DNA from: Listeria ivanovii subsp. londoniensis
Lineage (GTDB): Bacteria > Bacillota > Bacilli > Lactobacillales > Listeriaceae
Assembly: GCF_000763495.1 (NCBI RefSeq)
Contig: NZ_CP009576.1
Span: 1,746,001 to 1,810,000, forward strand
Reading direction: 5' to 3'
Length of the DNA: 64,000 bases
Positions 7,974 through 19,254 of the stretch are shown here, piece after piece. Positions within the stretch are counted from its first letter, which is position 1. Each line of letters begins with the position of its first letter. The notes below the pieces were generated by a model. The model had not been told where the DNA came from, made no database searches, and saw only the letters and a list, made by a program, of their open reading frames with translations. The position numbers and the translations under genes are program-made.

Positions 7974-10622
7974 TTATACTTCTTTTAATGTCTCAATTCG
8001 TTCAAGTACAGAAGCTTTTTTCTCAAGATAATCTTTTTCTTTCATACGTTCTTCCGCAACTACGCTTTCAGGAGCCTTACTAATAAAACGTTCATTATTA
8101 AGTTTTCCTTGTACTCTAGCCACTTCCTTGTCCCACTTCTCCAATTCTTTTTGAAGGCGGGCAATTTCCACTTCTAAATCAATTAATGCTTCAAGCGGAA
8201 TAAATATTTCTGCACCCGATACAACTGCGGTCATTGCGGTTTTAGAAGGGGCCACATTGAATGAAATTGTCACATGTTCTGGATTACAGAAACGTTCAAT
8301 ATAAGAAATATTTTGTTCAAGAATTTCTTTATACATGTCATTTTTAGGTTTCATTTCAAGTACAATTTTTTTGCTAAGTGGTGTATTTACTTCTGCACGA
8401 ATATTCCGCACTGCGCGAATTACTTCAACAAGCATTTGCATAGATATAGATGCTTTTGAGTCCATTTGCTCTTCATTTACTTGTGGCCATTCGGAAACAG
8501 TTATAGATTCGCCTTCATGAGGTAAGTTTTGCCAGATTTCTTCAGTTACGAAAGGCATGAATGGATGTAACAAGCGCATTGTGTTATTTAATGTATAGGC
8601 AAGTACAGATCGAGTTGTTTGCTTTGCCACTTCATCTTCACCATATAATGAAATTTTGGCAATCTCAATATACCAATCACAAAAGTCATCCCAAATGAAG
8701 TTATATAGAGTTCTTCCTACTTCACCAAATTCATACTTTTCTCCTAGAGAAGTAACTGATTGAATAGTTTCATTGAGTCGCGTCAAAATCCATTTATCAC
8801 TCACTTCTGTGACATTGGTTAAGTCAATTTCGTTATATTTCATATCATTTAAATTCATTAACACAAAACGAGATGCATTCCAAATTTTATTAATGAAGTT
8901 CCAAGTAGATTCTACTTTTTCAAAACTAAATTTTAAGTCTTGACCAGGGGAAGAACCAGTAGCAAGTGTATATCTAAGTGAGTCTGCTCCATATTTATCA
9001 ATAACTTCAATTGGATCCACACCATTACCAAGTGATTTAGACATTTTACGTCCTTCTGCATCACGCACTAAACCATGAATTAATGTGTCTTTGAATGGTC
9101 TTTCTCCTGTAAATTCCACTGATTGGAAAATCATTCTCGAAACCCAGAAAAAAATAATATCATAACCTGTTACTAATGTGTTAGTTGGAAAAAAATGTTT
9201 ATAATCTGGGTTTTCAGTATCCGGCCATCCCATAGTGGAAAATGGCCATAGTGCAGAGCTAAACCATGTATCTAGCACATCTTCATCTTGTTCCCAATCG
9301 GAAATATTTTCTGGTGCTTTTTCTCCAACGTAAATCTCTCCCGTTTCTTTATGATACCATGCCGGAATTCTATGCCCCCACCATAATTGGCGTGAAATAC
9401 ACCAATCGTGAATGTTATCCATCCAGGTTTCATAAGTTTTTTCGAATCTCGCTGGAACAAAATTAACTTTATCTTCCGTTTTTTGGAGTGCAAGTGCTTC
9501 AGATGCAAGAGGTTCCATTTTCACAAACCATTGTAAAGAAAGGTATGGTTCAACCACGGCGCCAGTTCTTTCAGAGTGTCCTACAGAATGAAGATGTGGT
9601 TCTTGCTTAATGAATAAGCCTAAATCTTGAAAATCTTGAATAATTGCTTTTCTAGCTACAAAACGATTTAATCCATCATACTTCCCAGCATTTTCATTCA
9701 TTGTGCCATCTTCGTGCATCACGATAATCCGAGGTAAGTCATGACGATTCCCTACCTCGAAATCATTTGGATCATGGGCCGGTGTGATTTTAACTGCCCC
9801 AGATCCAAATTCTCTTTCAACATATTCATCGGCTACAATTGGAATTTCTCTATTCATGACAGGCAGCATAATAGTTTTACCAATTAAATGTTGGTATCTT
9901 TCGTCTTTTGGGTGTACGGCAACTGCAGTATCACCAGGAATTGTTTCTGGACGAGTTGTAGCAACTTCTATATAACCAGAACCATCCGATAATGGATATT
10001 TTAAATGATAAAAATTCCCTTCAATATCTTTATGAATAACTTCAATATCAGAAAGAGCTGTTTTAGCTTCTGGATCCCAGTTTATAATATATTGTCCACG
10101 ATAAATCAAACCTTTATTATATAATTTTACAAATACTTTTTTCACCGCATCAGATAAACCATCGTCTAGAGTAAATCTTTCTCTTGAATAATCTAAACCA
10201 AGACCCAATTTTTCCCATTGTTCGCGAATAAAGTCAGCATATTCTTCTTTCCATTCCCATGTTTTTTTAATAAAATTATCGCGTCCTAAGTCGTAGCGGG
10301 AAATATTATCTTCTTTTAATTTTGCTTCTACTTTCGCTTGAGTTGCGATACCAGCATGGTCCATTCCAGGTAGATATAGCGTATCAAAACCTTGCATTCG
10401 TTTCATACGAGTAATAATGTCTTGAAGCGTTGTATCCCAAGCATGTCCTAAATGGAGTTTACCAGTTACATTTGGTGGTGGAATAACGATACTATATGGT
10501 TTTTTATCGGTATTTCCTTCTGCTTTAAAGAACGCTTTTTCTAACCACCATTTATACTTACCTGCTTCTACATTACTTGGCTCATATTTTGTGGGCATAT
10601 TAATTTCATTTTGTTCTGTCAT
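7974..10622 (-). CDS. valS: Valyl-tRNA synthetase
   Basis: Class I aminoacyl-tRNA synthetase charging tRNA-Val. The start is set at ATG 10622 ([19 protein letters not shown], 882 aa) behind AAAGGAGGAATC; the eight codons further upstream begin with TTG and include the ribosome site. The HIGH motif is HLGH at residues 57-60, and KMSKS is intact in [11 protein letters not shown] near 525. The CP1 editing domain and the C-terminal tRNA-binding coiled coil ([16 protein letters not shown]) are present. Expression is controlled by a T-box leader with its own promoter. Confidence 0.98.
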   Translation of the reverse strand: MTEQNEINMPTKYEPSNVEAGKYKWWLEKAFFKAEGNTDKKPYSIVIPPPNVTGKLHLGHAWDTTLQDIITRMKRMQGFDTLYLPGMDHAGIATQAKVEAKLKEDNISRYDLGRDNFIKKTWEWKEEYADFIREQWEKLGLGLDYSRERFTLDDGLSDAVKKVFVKLYNKGLIYRGQYIINWDPEAKTALSDIEVIHKDIEGNFYHLKYPLSDGSGYIEVATTRPETIPGDTAVAVHPKDERYQHLIGKTIMLPVMNREIPIVADEYVEREFGSGAVKITPAHDPNDFEVGNRHDLPRIIVMHEDGTMNENAGKYDGLNRFVARKAIIQDFQDLGLFIKQEPHLHSVGHSERTGAVVEPYLSLQWFVKMEPLASEALALQKTEDKVNFVPARFEKTYETWMDNIHDWCISRQLWWGHRIPAWYHKETGEIYVGEKAPENISDWEQDEDVLDTWFSSALWPFSTMGWPDTENPDYKHFFPTNTLVTGYDIIFFWVSRMIFQSVEFTGERPFKDTLIHGLVRDAEGRKMSKSLGNGVDPIEVIDKYGADSLRYTLATGSSPGQDLKFSFEKVESTWNFINKIWNASRFVLMNLNDMKYNEIDLTNVTEVSDKWILTRLNETIQSVTSLGEKYEFGEVGRTLYNFIWDDFCDWYIEIAKISLYGEDEVAKQTTRSVLAYTLNNTMRLLHPFMPFVTEEIWQNLPHEGESITVSEWPQVNEEQMDSKASISMQMLVEVIRAVRNIRAEVNTPLSKKIVLEMKPKNDMYKEILEQNISYIERFCNPEHVTISFNVAPSKTAMTAVVSGAEIFIPLEALIDLEVEIARLQKELEKWDKEVARVQGKLNNERFISKAPESVVAEERMKEKDYLEKKASVLERIETLKEV

Positions 10623-10639
10623 AATGATTCCTCCTTTTT

Positions 10640-10907
10640 TGAGCAAAATAAAAAACTCTCTTCATCCTAATAAAAGGACGAAAAGAGTATTATTCGCGGT
10701 ACCACCTTTTTACCCACAGAAAAAATGCAGGCACTTCATTGTTTTAACGATAGAGAAAATCTACCGGTTATTCCCTACTAGAATTTCAGGAAAACTGCTC
10801 CAAGGCTACCTTCAGATATTATTTTCGAAAGCTCGCACCAACCGCTTTCTCTCTTTGGAAAATAAATACCTTACTCTTCCTCTTCACTGCATTTAGTTCT
10901 ATATCTA
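10640..10907 (-). ncRNA. T-box leader of valS
   Basis: Minus-strand leader with the T-box core GGTGGTACCGCG (complement at 10694-10705), a stem I region containing the GGTTGGTGCGAGC element, and an intrinsic terminator (complement of 10652-10690: ACTCTTTTCGTCC ... GGATGAAGAGAGT then TTTTTT). A candidate valine specifier GTA is the complement of 10807-10809. Uncharged tRNA-Val would stabilise the antiterminator. Confidence 0.92.
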
Positions 10908-10913
10908 AAAATA

Positions 10914-10942
10914 ATTTTAACAAATCTTCCTAGTTTCGTCAA
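10914..10942 (-). promoter_or_regulatory. Sigma-A promoter of the valS T-box transcript
   Basis: TTGACG, 17 nt, TAAAAT on the minus strand. The -35 overlaps the stop codon of hemL at 10939. Confidence 0.8.
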
Positions 10943-12231
10943 TTAGTGCGAAGTTTTTTACACGTGTAATCAAAAGCTTCTAGTGTTAAATCAATTTCTT
11001 TTTCCGTGTGCATTGTCGATATAAAGACCCCTTCGAATTGCGATGGAGGTAAAAAGATTCCTTGTCCGAGCATTTCTCGGTAATAATTTCTGAAGAATTC
11101 TAAATCACTTGTTTTCGCCGTATCAAAATTGATAACTTTTTGCTCGGTGAAGAAAAATCCAAACATTGAACCAGCTTTGTTAATCGCAAGCGGAACCTCT
11201 CTTCTAATGGAAATTTCTTTTAGTCCTTCCTCCATCCGTTTAATTAGCGCTCGGAAATAATCATAGTGTTGTGGTGTCAGCTGTCTTACCGTTTCAAATC
11301 CAGCATTCATCGCTAACGGATTTCCAGATAAGGTTCCAGCTTGATAAATAGACCCAGCTGGAGCAATTTGTTCCATAATTTCCTTCCTGCCTCCATATGC
11401 ACCAACAGGAAGTCCTCCACCAATTACTTTTCCTAAACAAGTGATATCAGGTGTAACAACATAATATCCTTGGGCAGAATAATAATCAACACGGAAGCCT
11501 GTCATTACTTCATCAAATATAAGTAGTGAACCATATTGGGTAGTCAGTTCTCGTAGTCCTTCTAAAAAACCCTCAATCGGAGGAACGACACCCATGTTAC
11601 CTGCAACTGGTTCCACAATTACAGCAGCGATTTCTTCCCCGTATTTTTCAAAAGCTAGTTTTGCTCCTTCAACATCATTATATGGAACGGTAATAGTATC
11701 AGCGGCAAGCCCTTTTGTAACACCGGGGGAATCGGGTAATCCAAGCGTTGCGACGCCTGAGCCAGCCTTAATTAACAAAGAATCACCGTGACCATGATAG
11801 CTACCTTCAAACTTTAAAATTTTATCTCTTTTAGTATAACCACGCGCCAATCGAATAGCGCTCATGGTTGCTTCTGTCCCTGAAGAAACCATTCGAACGA
11901 TTTCAATAGAAGGAACACGTTCAATAACTAGTTTAGCAAGTTCCGTTTCAATTTCAGTTGGTGTCCCAAAACTAGTCCCTTTCATCGCGGCTGATGTGAT
12001 TGCACTGACAACAGCAGGATTTGCATGCCCTAAAATTAGTGGGCCCCAAGATAAAACATAGTCAATATAATCATTTCCATCAATATCTGAAATATAAGCA
12101 CCTTTGCCGTGGTCCATAAAGACAGGCGAGGCATCCACGGAATTGAATGCACGAACCGGACTGTTTACTCCGCCTGGTAAGACTTTCTTTGATTCTTTAA
12201 AAGCTTTCACGGATTTTGAATAGTTTCCCAA
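10939..12231 (-). CDS. hemL: Glutamate-1-semialdehyde 2,1-aminomutase
   Basis: PLP enzyme converting glutamate-1-semialdehyde to 5-aminolevulinate. The PLP lysine is K268 in [17 protein letters not shown], and the gate region SYHGHGD lies at 144-150. The start is a TTG at 12231 with AGGAGG 8 nt upstream. Length of 430 aa is normal. Last gene of hemA-C-D-B-L. No terminator is seen before the valS promoter, which sits on the end of this gene. Confidence 0.97.
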   Translation of the reverse strand: MGNYSKSVKAFKESKKVLPGGVNSPVRAFNSVDASPVFMDHGKGAYISDIDGNDYIDYVLSWGPLILGHANPAVVSAITSAAMKGTSFGTPTEIETELAKLVIERVPSIEIVRMVSSGTEATMSAIRLARGYTKRDKILKFEGSYHGHGDSLLIKAGSGVATLGLPDSPGVTKGLAADTITVPYNDVEGAKLAFEKYGEEIAAVIVEPVAGNMGVVPPIEGFLEGLRELTTQYGSLLIFDEVMTGFRVDYYSAQGYYVVTPDITCLGKVIGGGLPVGAYGGRKEIMEQIAPAGSIYQAGTLSGNPLAMNAGFETVRQLTPQHYDYFRALIKRMEEGLKEISIRREVPLAINKAGSMFGFFFTEQKVINFDTAKTSDLEFFRNYYREMLGQGIFLPPSQFEGVFISTMHTEKEIDLTLEAFDYTCKKLRTN

Positions 12232-12243
12232 ATTGCTTGCCTC

Positions 12244-13218
12244 CTATTTATTTAAGTATTTGGACACATCTTTTGCAAAATAAGTGATAATTAGTGATGC
12301 TCCAGCACGTTTCATACTTGTTAACATTTCTAAAACAATACGTTCTTCGTCTATCCAACCATTTTGTGCAGCAGCTTTTACCATTGCATACTCGCCACTA
12401 ACATTATAGGCTACAACTGGTAAGAGAGTATTATTTTTAACATCTCTCATAATATCAAGGTAAGACAAGGAAGGTTTCACAATTAAAAAATCTGCTCCTT
12501 CCTGCTCATCAGACATTGCTTCACGAAGGGCTTCTTCCCTATTAGCTGGATCCATTTGGTAAGACTTTCTATCACCAAATTGTGGTGCGCTTCCGGCTGC
12601 ATCGCGAAATGGACCATAAAAAGCAGAAGCATATTTTACAGCATATGACATAATCGGGATATCTTGAAAGCCTGCCTCATCAAGTCCTTCACGAATAATT
12701 TGTACAAAACCATCCATCATATTAGAGGGAGCAATAATATCTGCCCCTGCCGAAGCTTGACTGATAGCAGTTTTTTGCAGCAATTTTAGTGATTCATCAT
12801 TTAAAATTTCTCCCTCTTGAATAACTCCACAGTGGCCATGATCGGTAAATTCACATAAACAAGTATCAGCAACCACAAGCATTTCAGGAAAGCTAGTTTT
12901 GATTAACCGAGTTGCTTCTTGGATAATGCCATGATCATGATAAGCTTGCGTGCCAATTGCATCTTTTTCTGCTGGAATGCCAAATAAAATAACAGCTTTA
13001 ATACCAAGTCTTTGAATGCTCTTAATTTCTTGTTCTAATTCATGGAGTGGAAACTGAAAAACTCCTGGCATAGAAACCACTTCTGTTTTTGACTCTTTTC
13101 CATCTTTCACAAAGATAGGATAAATTAAATCATCTGTATGCAAAATAGTTTCTCTAACTAAATCTCTCATCGCACTTGTTTTTCTTAAACGACGATGTCT
13201 ATCAAATTGATTTTTCAT
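12244..13218 (-). CDS. hemB: Delta-aminolevulinic acid dehydratase (porphobilinogen synthase)
   Basis: Condenses two 5-aminolevulinate molecules to porphobilinogen. The zinc-type cysteine cluster is present (C120, C122, C130 in [14 protein letters not shown]). The two Schiff-base lysines are K195 ([10 protein letters not shown]) and K248 (LIVKPSLSY). At 324 aa it is full length. It overlaps the end of hemD by 4 nt and has AGGAGGAATAC before its ATG. Confidence 0.97.
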   Translation of the reverse strand: MKNQFDRHRRLRKTSAMRDLVRETILHTDDLIYPIFVKDGKESKTEVVSMPGVFQFPLHELEQEIKSIQRLGIKAVILFGIPAEKDAIGTQAYHDHGIIQEATRLIKTSFPEMLVVADTCLCEFTDHGHCGVIQEGEILNDESLKLLQKTAISQASAGADIIAPSNMMDGFVQIIREGLDEAGFQDIPIMSYAVKYASAFYGPFRDAAGSAPQFGDRKSYQMDPANREEALREAMSDEQEGADFLIVKPSLSYLDIMRDVKNNTLLPVVAYNVSGEYAMVKAAAQNGWIDEERIVLEMLTSMKRAGASLIITYFAKDVSKYLNK

Positions 13219-13937
13219 TTGTATTCCTCCTGTATAATCAAATCAGCTAAGTGCTTCATGGTGAATGTTTCTGCTTGGTAGGTTACATCCCATCCGTCCG
13301 TAACAATTGCTTTTGTTGTTACATTACCGATGGAAGCGATTCGCCAGTTTTCTTTTTGGTTTGGGAAGTTTTTTGCCACTGCATAGAAGCTCTTCCAAGC
13401 AGATGGACTAGCAAAAATGATGATTTGCTTTTCATCTCGAGCAAAAATAGTGATTAATTCTAGCCTTGATGCGGTTGGGACAATCGTTTCATATAATTCG
13501 ACTGGGAAAACAAAATAACCTTTTTCATTAAGTGTCTCTTCTATTATCGTTCTGCTCAAATTGCTCTTAGGTAGTAACACACTCGTTTTTTCTGGATATC
13601 GATTCAACCATTCAACAAGAAAAATTTCTGTTTGATATGCAGATGGAATAAAACTCGGAGAAAAACCATATTCAGCTAACTTTTCGCTTGTTTGCTCCCC
13701 AATCACTGCATATTTATAGGGTTGGATGACATTTTGCCTTGCGAAAAAATACGTAACAGCATTAGCGCTTGTAAAGAAAATCCATTCTACTTCTAGTTGC
13801 ATTGAAGTAAAAGAAATATTTCTTGGTCTTGTTTCAATCAATGGCACTTGTTCTACTTCAAATCCATTTTGAATAAAATACGTTTGCCATTTTTTATTTT
13901 TATTTGCTTCCCTTGTCAAAATTATTTTTTTTATCAT
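13215..13937 (-). CDS. hemD: Uroporphyrinogen-III synthase
   Basis: Cyclises hydroxymethylbilane with inversion of ring D. The family is very divergent, so the call rests on position between hemC and hemB (4-nt overlaps on both sides), length of 240 aa, and matching segments such as [11 protein letters not shown] and [10 protein letters not shown], which resemble the HemD substrate-binding loops. Confidence 0.92.
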   Translation of the reverse strand: MIKKIILTREANKNKKWQTYFIQNGFEVEQVPLIETRPRNISFTSMQLEVEWIFFTSANAVTYFFARQNVIQPYKYAVIGEQTSEKLAEYGFSPSFIPSAYQTEIFLVEWLNRYPEKTSVLLPKSNLSRTIIEETLNEKGYFVFPVELYETIVPTASRLELITIFARDEKQIIIFASPSAWKSFYAVAKNFPNQKENWRIASIGNVTTKAIVTDGWDVTYQAETFTMKHLADLIIQEEYK

Positions 13938-14863
13938 GAGTTTCTCAACTCTTTAATAATCGAAGCTGCACCTTCACTAAGTAGTGATTCTGCCACTTGA
14001 TTGCCAATTGTCTCCGGGTTTTTTCCTGATTGCTCAGCCGACAGAATTGTAGTGCCATCCGAATTCCCAACTAAACCTTTAAAGTAGACTGTGCCATCTG
14101 TTTTTGTTGCAAAACCAGCAATTGGGATTTCGCAACCACCGTTTAATTTTTTTAGGAAGATTCGTTCCGCCTCCACACAAGCACCTGTTTCTTCGTGATG
14201 AATAGATGCTAGCATATCACAAATTTGTTGGTCACTTTCTCGGCATTCAATTGCAAGTGCACCTTGACCGACAGCTGGTAAACAAAGCTCAGGAGGAATG
14301 TCTTCTAATTTTAAAGTGGTATTCTCTAACCAGCCCATTCGTGCTAAGCCGGCTTTCGCTAAAATAATGGCATCAAAATTTTCAGCGTGTAATTTTTGAA
14401 GTCGCGTATCAATGTTGCCACGAATCGGTTTAATAACAAAATCTGGACGTTTTCTTAGTATTTGTGCTGCACGTCTCAAACTACTGGTCCCGATAACGGC
14501 GCCTTTCGGTAGATCTTTAAAAGTTGCTACTGTGTTAAAAACGAAACAATCTAATGCGGATTCACGCTTTGGTATTGCGCCAATCGTAAGCCCTTCTTTC
14601 AAACTTGAAGGGACATCCTTCATACTATGTACAGCAAAATCAATCAAGCCATCACTTAAAGCTTGTTCAACTTCAGATACAAATAATCCCTTTCCACCAA
14701 CTTTGCTAAGTGTGACATCCAGGATGCGATCTCCTTTTGTTACGATTTCTTTTATTTCAAAATCAATCGATGGATAGTTTTCTTTTAATCTTGCTATTAC
14801 CCACCCCGACTGTGTAAGTGCTAATTTACTGCGTCTAGAGCCAACAATTATTTTACGTTTCAT
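13934..14863 (-). CDS. hemC: Porphobilinogen deaminase (hydroxymethylbilane synthase)
   Basis: Polymerises four porphobilinogens on a dipyrromethane cofactor. The cofactor cysteine is C244 in LNGGCEIPIAG. Active-site arginines fall in GTSSLRRAAQ and PIRGNIDTRL, and the catalytic aspartate in HSMKDVP. Length of 309 aa is normal. It overlaps hemA and hemD by 4 nt each, showing tight translational coupling. Confidence 0.97.
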   Translation of the reverse strand: MKRKIIVGSRRSKLALTQSGWVIARLKENYPSIDFEIKEIVTKGDRILDVTLSKVGGKGLFVSEVEQALSDGLIDFAVHSMKDVPSSLKEGLTIGAIPKRESALDCFVFNTVATFKDLPKGAVIGTSSLRRAAQILRKRPDFVIKPIRGNIDTRLQKLHAENFDAIILAKAGLARMGWLENTTLKLEDIPPELCLPAVGQGALAIECRESDQQICDMLASIHHEETGACVEAERIFLKKLNGGCEIPIAGFATKTDGTVYFKGLVGNSDGTTILSAEQSGKNPETIGNQVAESLLSEGAASIIKELRNS

Positions 14864-16167
14864 GTATTACTCCTCGTTTCAGCTTGTTCTTTTTCTAGTG
14901 CTAGGACGCCTTCTAAACCAAAGATTCGTTTGAAATGTTTAATGCTTAAATCGGCATCTCTTTCTACAGACATTTCTTTTAACTCTGATATTGGCTGTTT
15001 CAACATTTGATTAATGATGCTTTTCATGTGTTTGCCGATTTGAATATATTCACGCTCTGTTAAACCAGGAAGCTTATTCTCTAGACTTGTCATGGTTACT
15101 TCTTGCATGTCTAAAGCTTTTTTTCTGAGCTCACGAATAACTGGAACGACTCCAAGCTGTTTCTCCCATTCAAAAAAGGTTTGAACTTCTGTCTCAATTG
15201 TTTCTTCTAAATCGGAAACAATTCGCTTACGTTCCATAGAATTAGCAGTAACCACACCTGCTAAGTCATCAATATCATATAGATGGAAATTGGGAATATA
15301 TGAACAATCATGTTCAACATTTCGTGGTAAGCCAATGTCAATAACAAGCAAAGAACTCGCTTTTTGTTCCATTAAAAGGTGCATATCAGCATGTTTGATA
15401 ATTGGTTCCGAAGCACTAGTTGAGACAAGAACAATATCCGCTAACAGTAAGTGGACATTCATTTCTTCATATGTACCTACTTTTGCTTGAAAACGACTTG
15501 CAAGTGCTTCTCCTTTTATTTTCGTTCGATTGATGACGGTGATATCATGGATACCACTTCCGGCAAGGTTCTGTAGCGCTAATTCGCTCATTTCACCAGC
15601 ACCCACGAGAACGATTCTTTTATTCTCTAAAGTACCATATAATTTTTTAGCAACTTCGACAGCCGCATAGCTAACAGAAACCGCATTTTCATTAATTTTT
15701 GTATAATGATGTACTTTTTTAGCAAAAGTAACTACTTCACGGAAAAGTTTATTTAAAAGTGTTCCGGTAGTCCCAGTTTGCTTAGCGATTTCATAGGCAT
15801 GTTTTACTTGACCGAGAATTTGTGTTTCTCCTAAAACTAATGAATCAAGCCCAGCTGTTACTTTATATAAGTGATTTACAGCAAGGGATTCTTCACGGAA
15901 AAATAAATATGGTTCGATTTTTTCCATCTCCATTTGAAACCAGTTTGCCATAAAGCGTTTTAAATAGTATCTACCTGTATGTAATTGATCTACAACTGCG
16001 ACAATTTCTGTTCGATTGCATGTCGAAATAATAACATTTTCGAGGATGCTTTTTTCCTGCAATAATGTTACTAGTGCCATTTCTTCTTCAGTTTCTTTAA
16101 AAACTAATTTTTCGCGGATGTCGATTGGTGCTGTATGGTGATTCAGCCCCATGGTGAGAATAAACAT
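14860..16167 (-). CDS. hemA: Glutamyl-tRNA reductase
   Basis: Reduces glutamyl-tRNA to glutamate-1-semialdehyde, the committed step of the C5 haem pathway. The catalytic cysteine is C50 in ISTCNRTEIV. An NADPH-binding segment (LVGAGEMSELALQNL) and the C-terminal dimerisation domain follow. Start ATG 16167 has TAGGAGGAT upstream. At 435 aa it is slightly shorter than Bacillus HemA. In Bacillus subtilis hemX lies next; here hemC follows directly. A promoter with a dyad in its spacer lies upstream. Confidence 0.97.
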   Translation of the reverse strand: MFILTMGLNHHTAPIDIREKLVFKETEEEMALVTLLQEKSILENVIISTCNRTEIVAVVDQLHTGRYYLKRFMANWFQMEMEKIEPYLFFREESLAVNHLYKVTAGLDSLVLGETQILGQVKHAYEIAKQTGTTGTLLNKLFREVVTFAKKVHHYTKINENAVSVSYAAVEVAKKLYGTLENKRIVLVGAGEMSELALQNLAGSGIHDITVINRTKIKGEALASRFQAKVGTYEEMNVHLLLADIVLVSTSASEPIIKHADMHLLMEQKASSLLVIDIGLPRNVEHDCSYIPNFHLYDIDDLAGVVTANSMERKRIVSDLEETIETEVQTFFEWEKQLGVVPVIRELRKKALDMQEVTMTSLENKLPGLTEREYIQIGKHMKSIINQMLKQPISELKEMSVERDADLSIKHFKRIFGLEGVLALEKEQAETRSNT

Positions 16168-16204
16168 TCGATAATCCTCCTAAAATTAAATTGAACTCTT
16201 CACT

Positions 16205-16233
16205 ATTTTACCACTTTTCTAAGTGGACTCCAA
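16205..16233 (-). promoter_or_regulatory. hemA operon promoter with embedded dyad
   Basis: Minus-strand TTGGAG, 17 nt, TAAAAT, with an extended TGG before the -10. The spacer contains the inverted repeat CCACTT-AGAA-AAGTGG, placed where a repressor or activator could bind. Confidence 0.65.
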
Positions 16234-16258
16234 ATAGTCCGTTTCTGCATCTGAACGG

Positions 16259-16291
16259 AAAAAAGAGCTGGATTTTTCATTCCAACTCTTC
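16259..16291 (-). terminator. Terminator after ysxC
   Basis: Minus-strand stem AGAGTTGGA/TCCAGCTCT followed by TTTTTT, a few bases past the ysxC stop. It separates ysxC from the hem operon. Confidence 0.85.
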
Positions 16292-16294
16292 CTA

Positions 16295-16879
16295 TTATTC
16301 CATTCCTTCTTTGATATATTGCCACGCTTCGTCTTTTCCCATTTTTGTTTCTGAGGAAAATAACACAAATTTGTCATCTGGGTCAAAATCGAGCGTTTCA
16401 CGAACAATTTTGGCATTTTTGTGCCATTTACTCCGTGGGATTTTATCTGCTTTGGTAGCTACAACAATGACAGGAATTTCGTAATACTTGAGAAATTCAT
16501 ACATCATTCGATCATCTTCGGTTGGTTTGTGTCGCAGATCAACAATTTGAATGACGCCACGAAGCTGTTCACGGGAAGTGATGTACGTTTCAATCATGAC
16601 GCCCCATTTTTCTCGTTCGGTTTTAGAAACTTTTGCGAAACCGTAACCTGGTACATCTACAAAGAAAAGCGCTTCTTCAATTTTATAAAAATTTAGCGTT
16701 TGTGTTTTGCCTGGTTTTTGTGAAATTCTTGCCATGCTTTTGCGACGAATCATCGTATTAATAAATGATGATTTTCCAACATTTGATCTGCCAGCAAGCG
16801 CATATTCTGGAATGTCCGTTTCTGGGTATTGTTCTGGTCGAACGGCGCTTATGATTAGTTCTACATTATTTACATCCAT
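16295..16879 (-). CDS. ysxC: Ribosome-assembly GTPase YsxC/EngB
   Basis: Essential P-loop GTPase of the TrmE-Era-EngA class, needed for 50S subunit maturation. G1 GRSNVGKS is at residues 30-37, G3 FVDVPGYG near 73, and G4 ATKADKI near 145. Length of 194 aa is normal. In Bacillus the gene follows the lon genes; here it follows thrS, from which it is insulated by a terminator. Confidence 0.96.
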   Translation of the reverse strand: MDVNNVELIISAVRPEQYPETDIPEYALAGRSNVGKSSFINTMIRRKSMARISQKPGKTQTLNFYKIEEALFFVDVPGYGFAKVSKTEREKWGVMIETYITSREQLRGVIQIVDLRHKPTEDDRMMYEFLKYYEIPVIVVATKADKIPRSKWHKNAKIVRETLDFDPDDKFVLFSSETKMGKDEAWQYIKEGME

Positions 16880-16948
16880 TATTTTCCATCCTGTTCTATT
16901 CGTTATCTTTTACTAGTATAACGGAAAAAGAGGAAAAAAGCACCATGT

Positions 16949-16980
16949 AAAAATACTGCCCCATTTCGGAACAGTATTTC
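16949..16980 (-). terminator. Terminator after thrS
   Basis: Minus-strand stem AAATACTGTTCC/GGGGCAGTATTT (two G-U pairs) followed by TTTTT, just past the thrS stop. Confidence 0.85.
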
Positions 16981-16985
16981 CACCC

Positions 16986-18908
16986 TTAATATTTACTTAC
17001 TTCTGCTACTACTTGTGCAATGAATTTATCTAAATCCATTGTTTCAGAATCTTTGGAACCGTAGCGACGAACATTTACTGTCCCCGATTCCATTTCTTGA
17101 TCACCAAGAACTAATGCATAAGGAATTTTCTTTGTTTGTGCTTCGCGGATTTTGTAACCTAATTTTTCATTGCGATCATCCACTTCCACTCGAAGTCCAG
17201 CACGTTGTAATTTATCTTGTACGCCTTTTGCATAGTCTAAATGTGCATCGGCGTTTACTGGGATAAGTTCCATTTGTACTGGAGCAAGCCAAGTTGGGAA
17301 TGCGCCTTTGTATTCTTCAATCAAATAAGCTACGAATCGTTCCATTGTAGAAACAACCCCGCGGTGAATTACCACTGGGCGATGTTTTTCGCCATCTTCA
17401 GCGATGTAAGTTAAATCAAATCGCTCAGGAAGTAAGAAGTCTAATTGTACTGTAGAAAGTGTTTCTTCTTTTCCAATAGCAGTTTTTACTTGAACGTCTA
17501 GTTTAGGACCATAAAAGGCCGCTTCTCCGTCTGCTTCAAAATAATCCATGCCCATTTCGTCCATAGCTGATTTAAGCATTGTTTGCGCTTTATCCCACAT
17601 AGCATCATCATCAAAGTATTTTTCTGTGTTTTTCGGATCGCGGTAGCTTAAACGGAAGGAGTAATCTGTAATGTCAAAGTCTTTATATACTTCCAGAATC
17701 AGCTCTACAACACGTTTAAATTCATCTTTAATTTGATCCGGACGAACAAACACGTGCGCATCATTTAGTGTCATACCTCGAACACGTTGGAGTCCTGAAA
17801 GTGCCCCACTCATTTCATAACGATGCATCAAGCCAAGTTCCGCAATACGGATTGGTAACTCGCGGTAACTATGGATATCATTTTTATAAATCATCATATG
17901 GTGCGGACAGTTCATCGGGCGTAAAACAAGTTCTTCATTATCCATTTTCATTGTTGGGAACATATCTTCATGATAATGATCCCAGTGTCCACTAGTCTTA
18001 TACAGCTCGACATTCGCCATAATCGGAGTGTATACATGATTATAACCAAGACGTTCTTCTTTATCCACAATATAACGTTCGATAACGCGACGAATAGTAG
18101 CACCTTTTGGTAACCAAAGTGGTAAACCTTGACCAACTTCAATACTATTAGTAAATAGTTCTAACTCTTTACCAAGTTTACGATGATCACGTTCTTTTGC
18201 TTCTTTTTGCATTTGGATAAATTCTTTTAAGCCGTTTTTGTCAAAGAATGCTGTACCATAAATACGTTGAAGCATTTTGTTATTGCTATCTCCGCGCCAA
18301 TATGCACCGGCTACGCTTAATAATTTGAATACTTGGATTTTACCAGTAGAAGGTACATGCACACCACGACAAAGATCAAAAAATTCACCTTGAGTATAAA
18401 TTGTCACTGTTTCATCAGCTGGAATAGCTTCAATTAGTTCTAATTTATATTCATCACCAATGGCTTTAAAACGTTTAATTGCTTCTTCACGAGAAACCAC
18501 TTCCCGTTCAATGGGCACATTTTCACGAACGATTTTTTGCATCTCTTTTTCAATTTCTACTAAAGATTCATCACTAATTACTGCTACTGTATCAATATCA
18601 TAATAAAAACCAGAATCAATCGCTGGTCCAACACCAAATTTCACATCTGGATAAAGCCGTTTAAGTGCTTGGGCCATTAAATGAGCAGTACTATGGCGTA
18701 AAATACCTAGTGCATCCTCGTGATCTGGTGTAACAATTTCGATTGCTCCATCTTCATGAATCGGTGTTACTAAATCAAGTAATTCCCCGTTAAGTTTACC
18801 TGCTAGTGCTTTCTTTTTTAACCCTGGACTAATAGAGGCTGCGATATCTGCTGTGGATACTCCCGACTCAAATTCTTTTACTGCACCGTCTGGAAATGTT
18901 ATTTTCAT
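16986..18908 (-). CDS. thrS: Threonyl-tRNA synthetase
   Basis: Class II synthetase. The TGS domain covers residues 1-62, the alanyl/threonyl-type editing domain follows with HSTAHLMAQ, and the catalytic core contains the zinc-binding segment [12 protein letters not shown]. The C-terminal anticodon domain ends near [10 protein letters not shown]. Full length, 640 aa. Start ATG has AAAGGAGAG. Regulated by the T-box leader at 18935-19212. Confidence 0.98.
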   Translation of the reverse strand: MKITFPDGAVKEFESGVSTADIAASISPGLKKKALAGKLNGELLDLVTPIHEDGAIEIVTPDHEDALGILRHSTAHLMAQALKRLYPDVKFGVGPAIDSGFYYDIDTVAVISDESLVEIEKEMQKIVRENVPIEREVVSREEAIKRFKAIGDEYKLELIEAIPADETVTIYTQGEFFDLCRGVHVPSTGKIQVFKLLSVAGAYWRGDSNNKMLQRIYGTAFFDKNGLKEFIQMQKEAKERDHRKLGKELELFTNSIEVGQGLPLWLPKGATIRRVIERYIVDKEERLGYNHVYTPIMANVELYKTSGHWDHYHEDMFPTMKMDNEELVLRPMNCPHHMMIYKNDIHSYRELPIRIAELGLMHRYEMSGALSGLQRVRGMTLNDAHVFVRPDQIKDEFKRVVELILEVYKDFDITDYSFRLSYRDPKNTEKYFDDDAMWDKAQTMLKSAMDEMGMDYFEADGEAAFYGPKLDVQVKTAIGKEETLSTVQLDFLLPERFDLTYIAEDGEKHRPVVIHRGVVSTMERFVAYLIEEYKGAFPTWLAPVQMELIPVNADAHLDYAKGVQDKLQRAGLRVEVDDRNEKLGYKIREAQTKKIPYALVLGDQEMESGTVNVRRYGSKDSETMDLDKFIAQVVAEVSKY

Positions 18909-18934
18909 ACTAATCTCTCCTTTATTATTTTTAA

Positions 18935-19212
18935 TGATTAGGAGGGCAAAATAAAAAACCCATCCCTCCTGTTGTCAAGGGACGAGTTTATGCTCGTGGT
19001 TCCACCCAAGATTCAGAAATAACTAGAATTAGTTACTTCACTCTTGTCGCTTGTAACGGAGCGATCCGTCTATTATTACTAGTAAAAACGTTCCTAATAG
19101 AAGTTCCAAGGTGGTCCAAATTTAAGTTCCAATAGAAGGTTTCCAGCTAGCCCTTCCTCTCTAGAATTTTCCGTTAAATTGGTTGTCCTTTTCATCACTT
19201 TGTTTTATATTA
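18935..19212 (-). ncRNA. T-box leader of thrS
   Basis: Minus-strand leader with the T-box core GGGTGGAACCACGAGCA (complement of 18991-19007) and a terminator formed by CGTCCCT and AGGAGGGATGGG followed by TTTTTT. A candidate threonine specifier ACC lies in TTTGGACCACC (complement near 19112-19122). The transcript starts from the promoter at 19219-19247. Confidence 0.92.
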
Positions 19213-19218
19213 ATACAA

Positions 19219-19247
19219 ATTATAAGCCTGATTAATTCAATTTGCAA
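19219..19247 (-). promoter_or_regulatory. Sigma-A promoter of the thrS T-box transcript
   Basis: TTGCAA, 17 nt, TATAAT on the minus strand, starting 8 nt beyond the dnaI stop codon. Confidence 0.85.
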
Positions 19248-19254
19248 GCATTTT

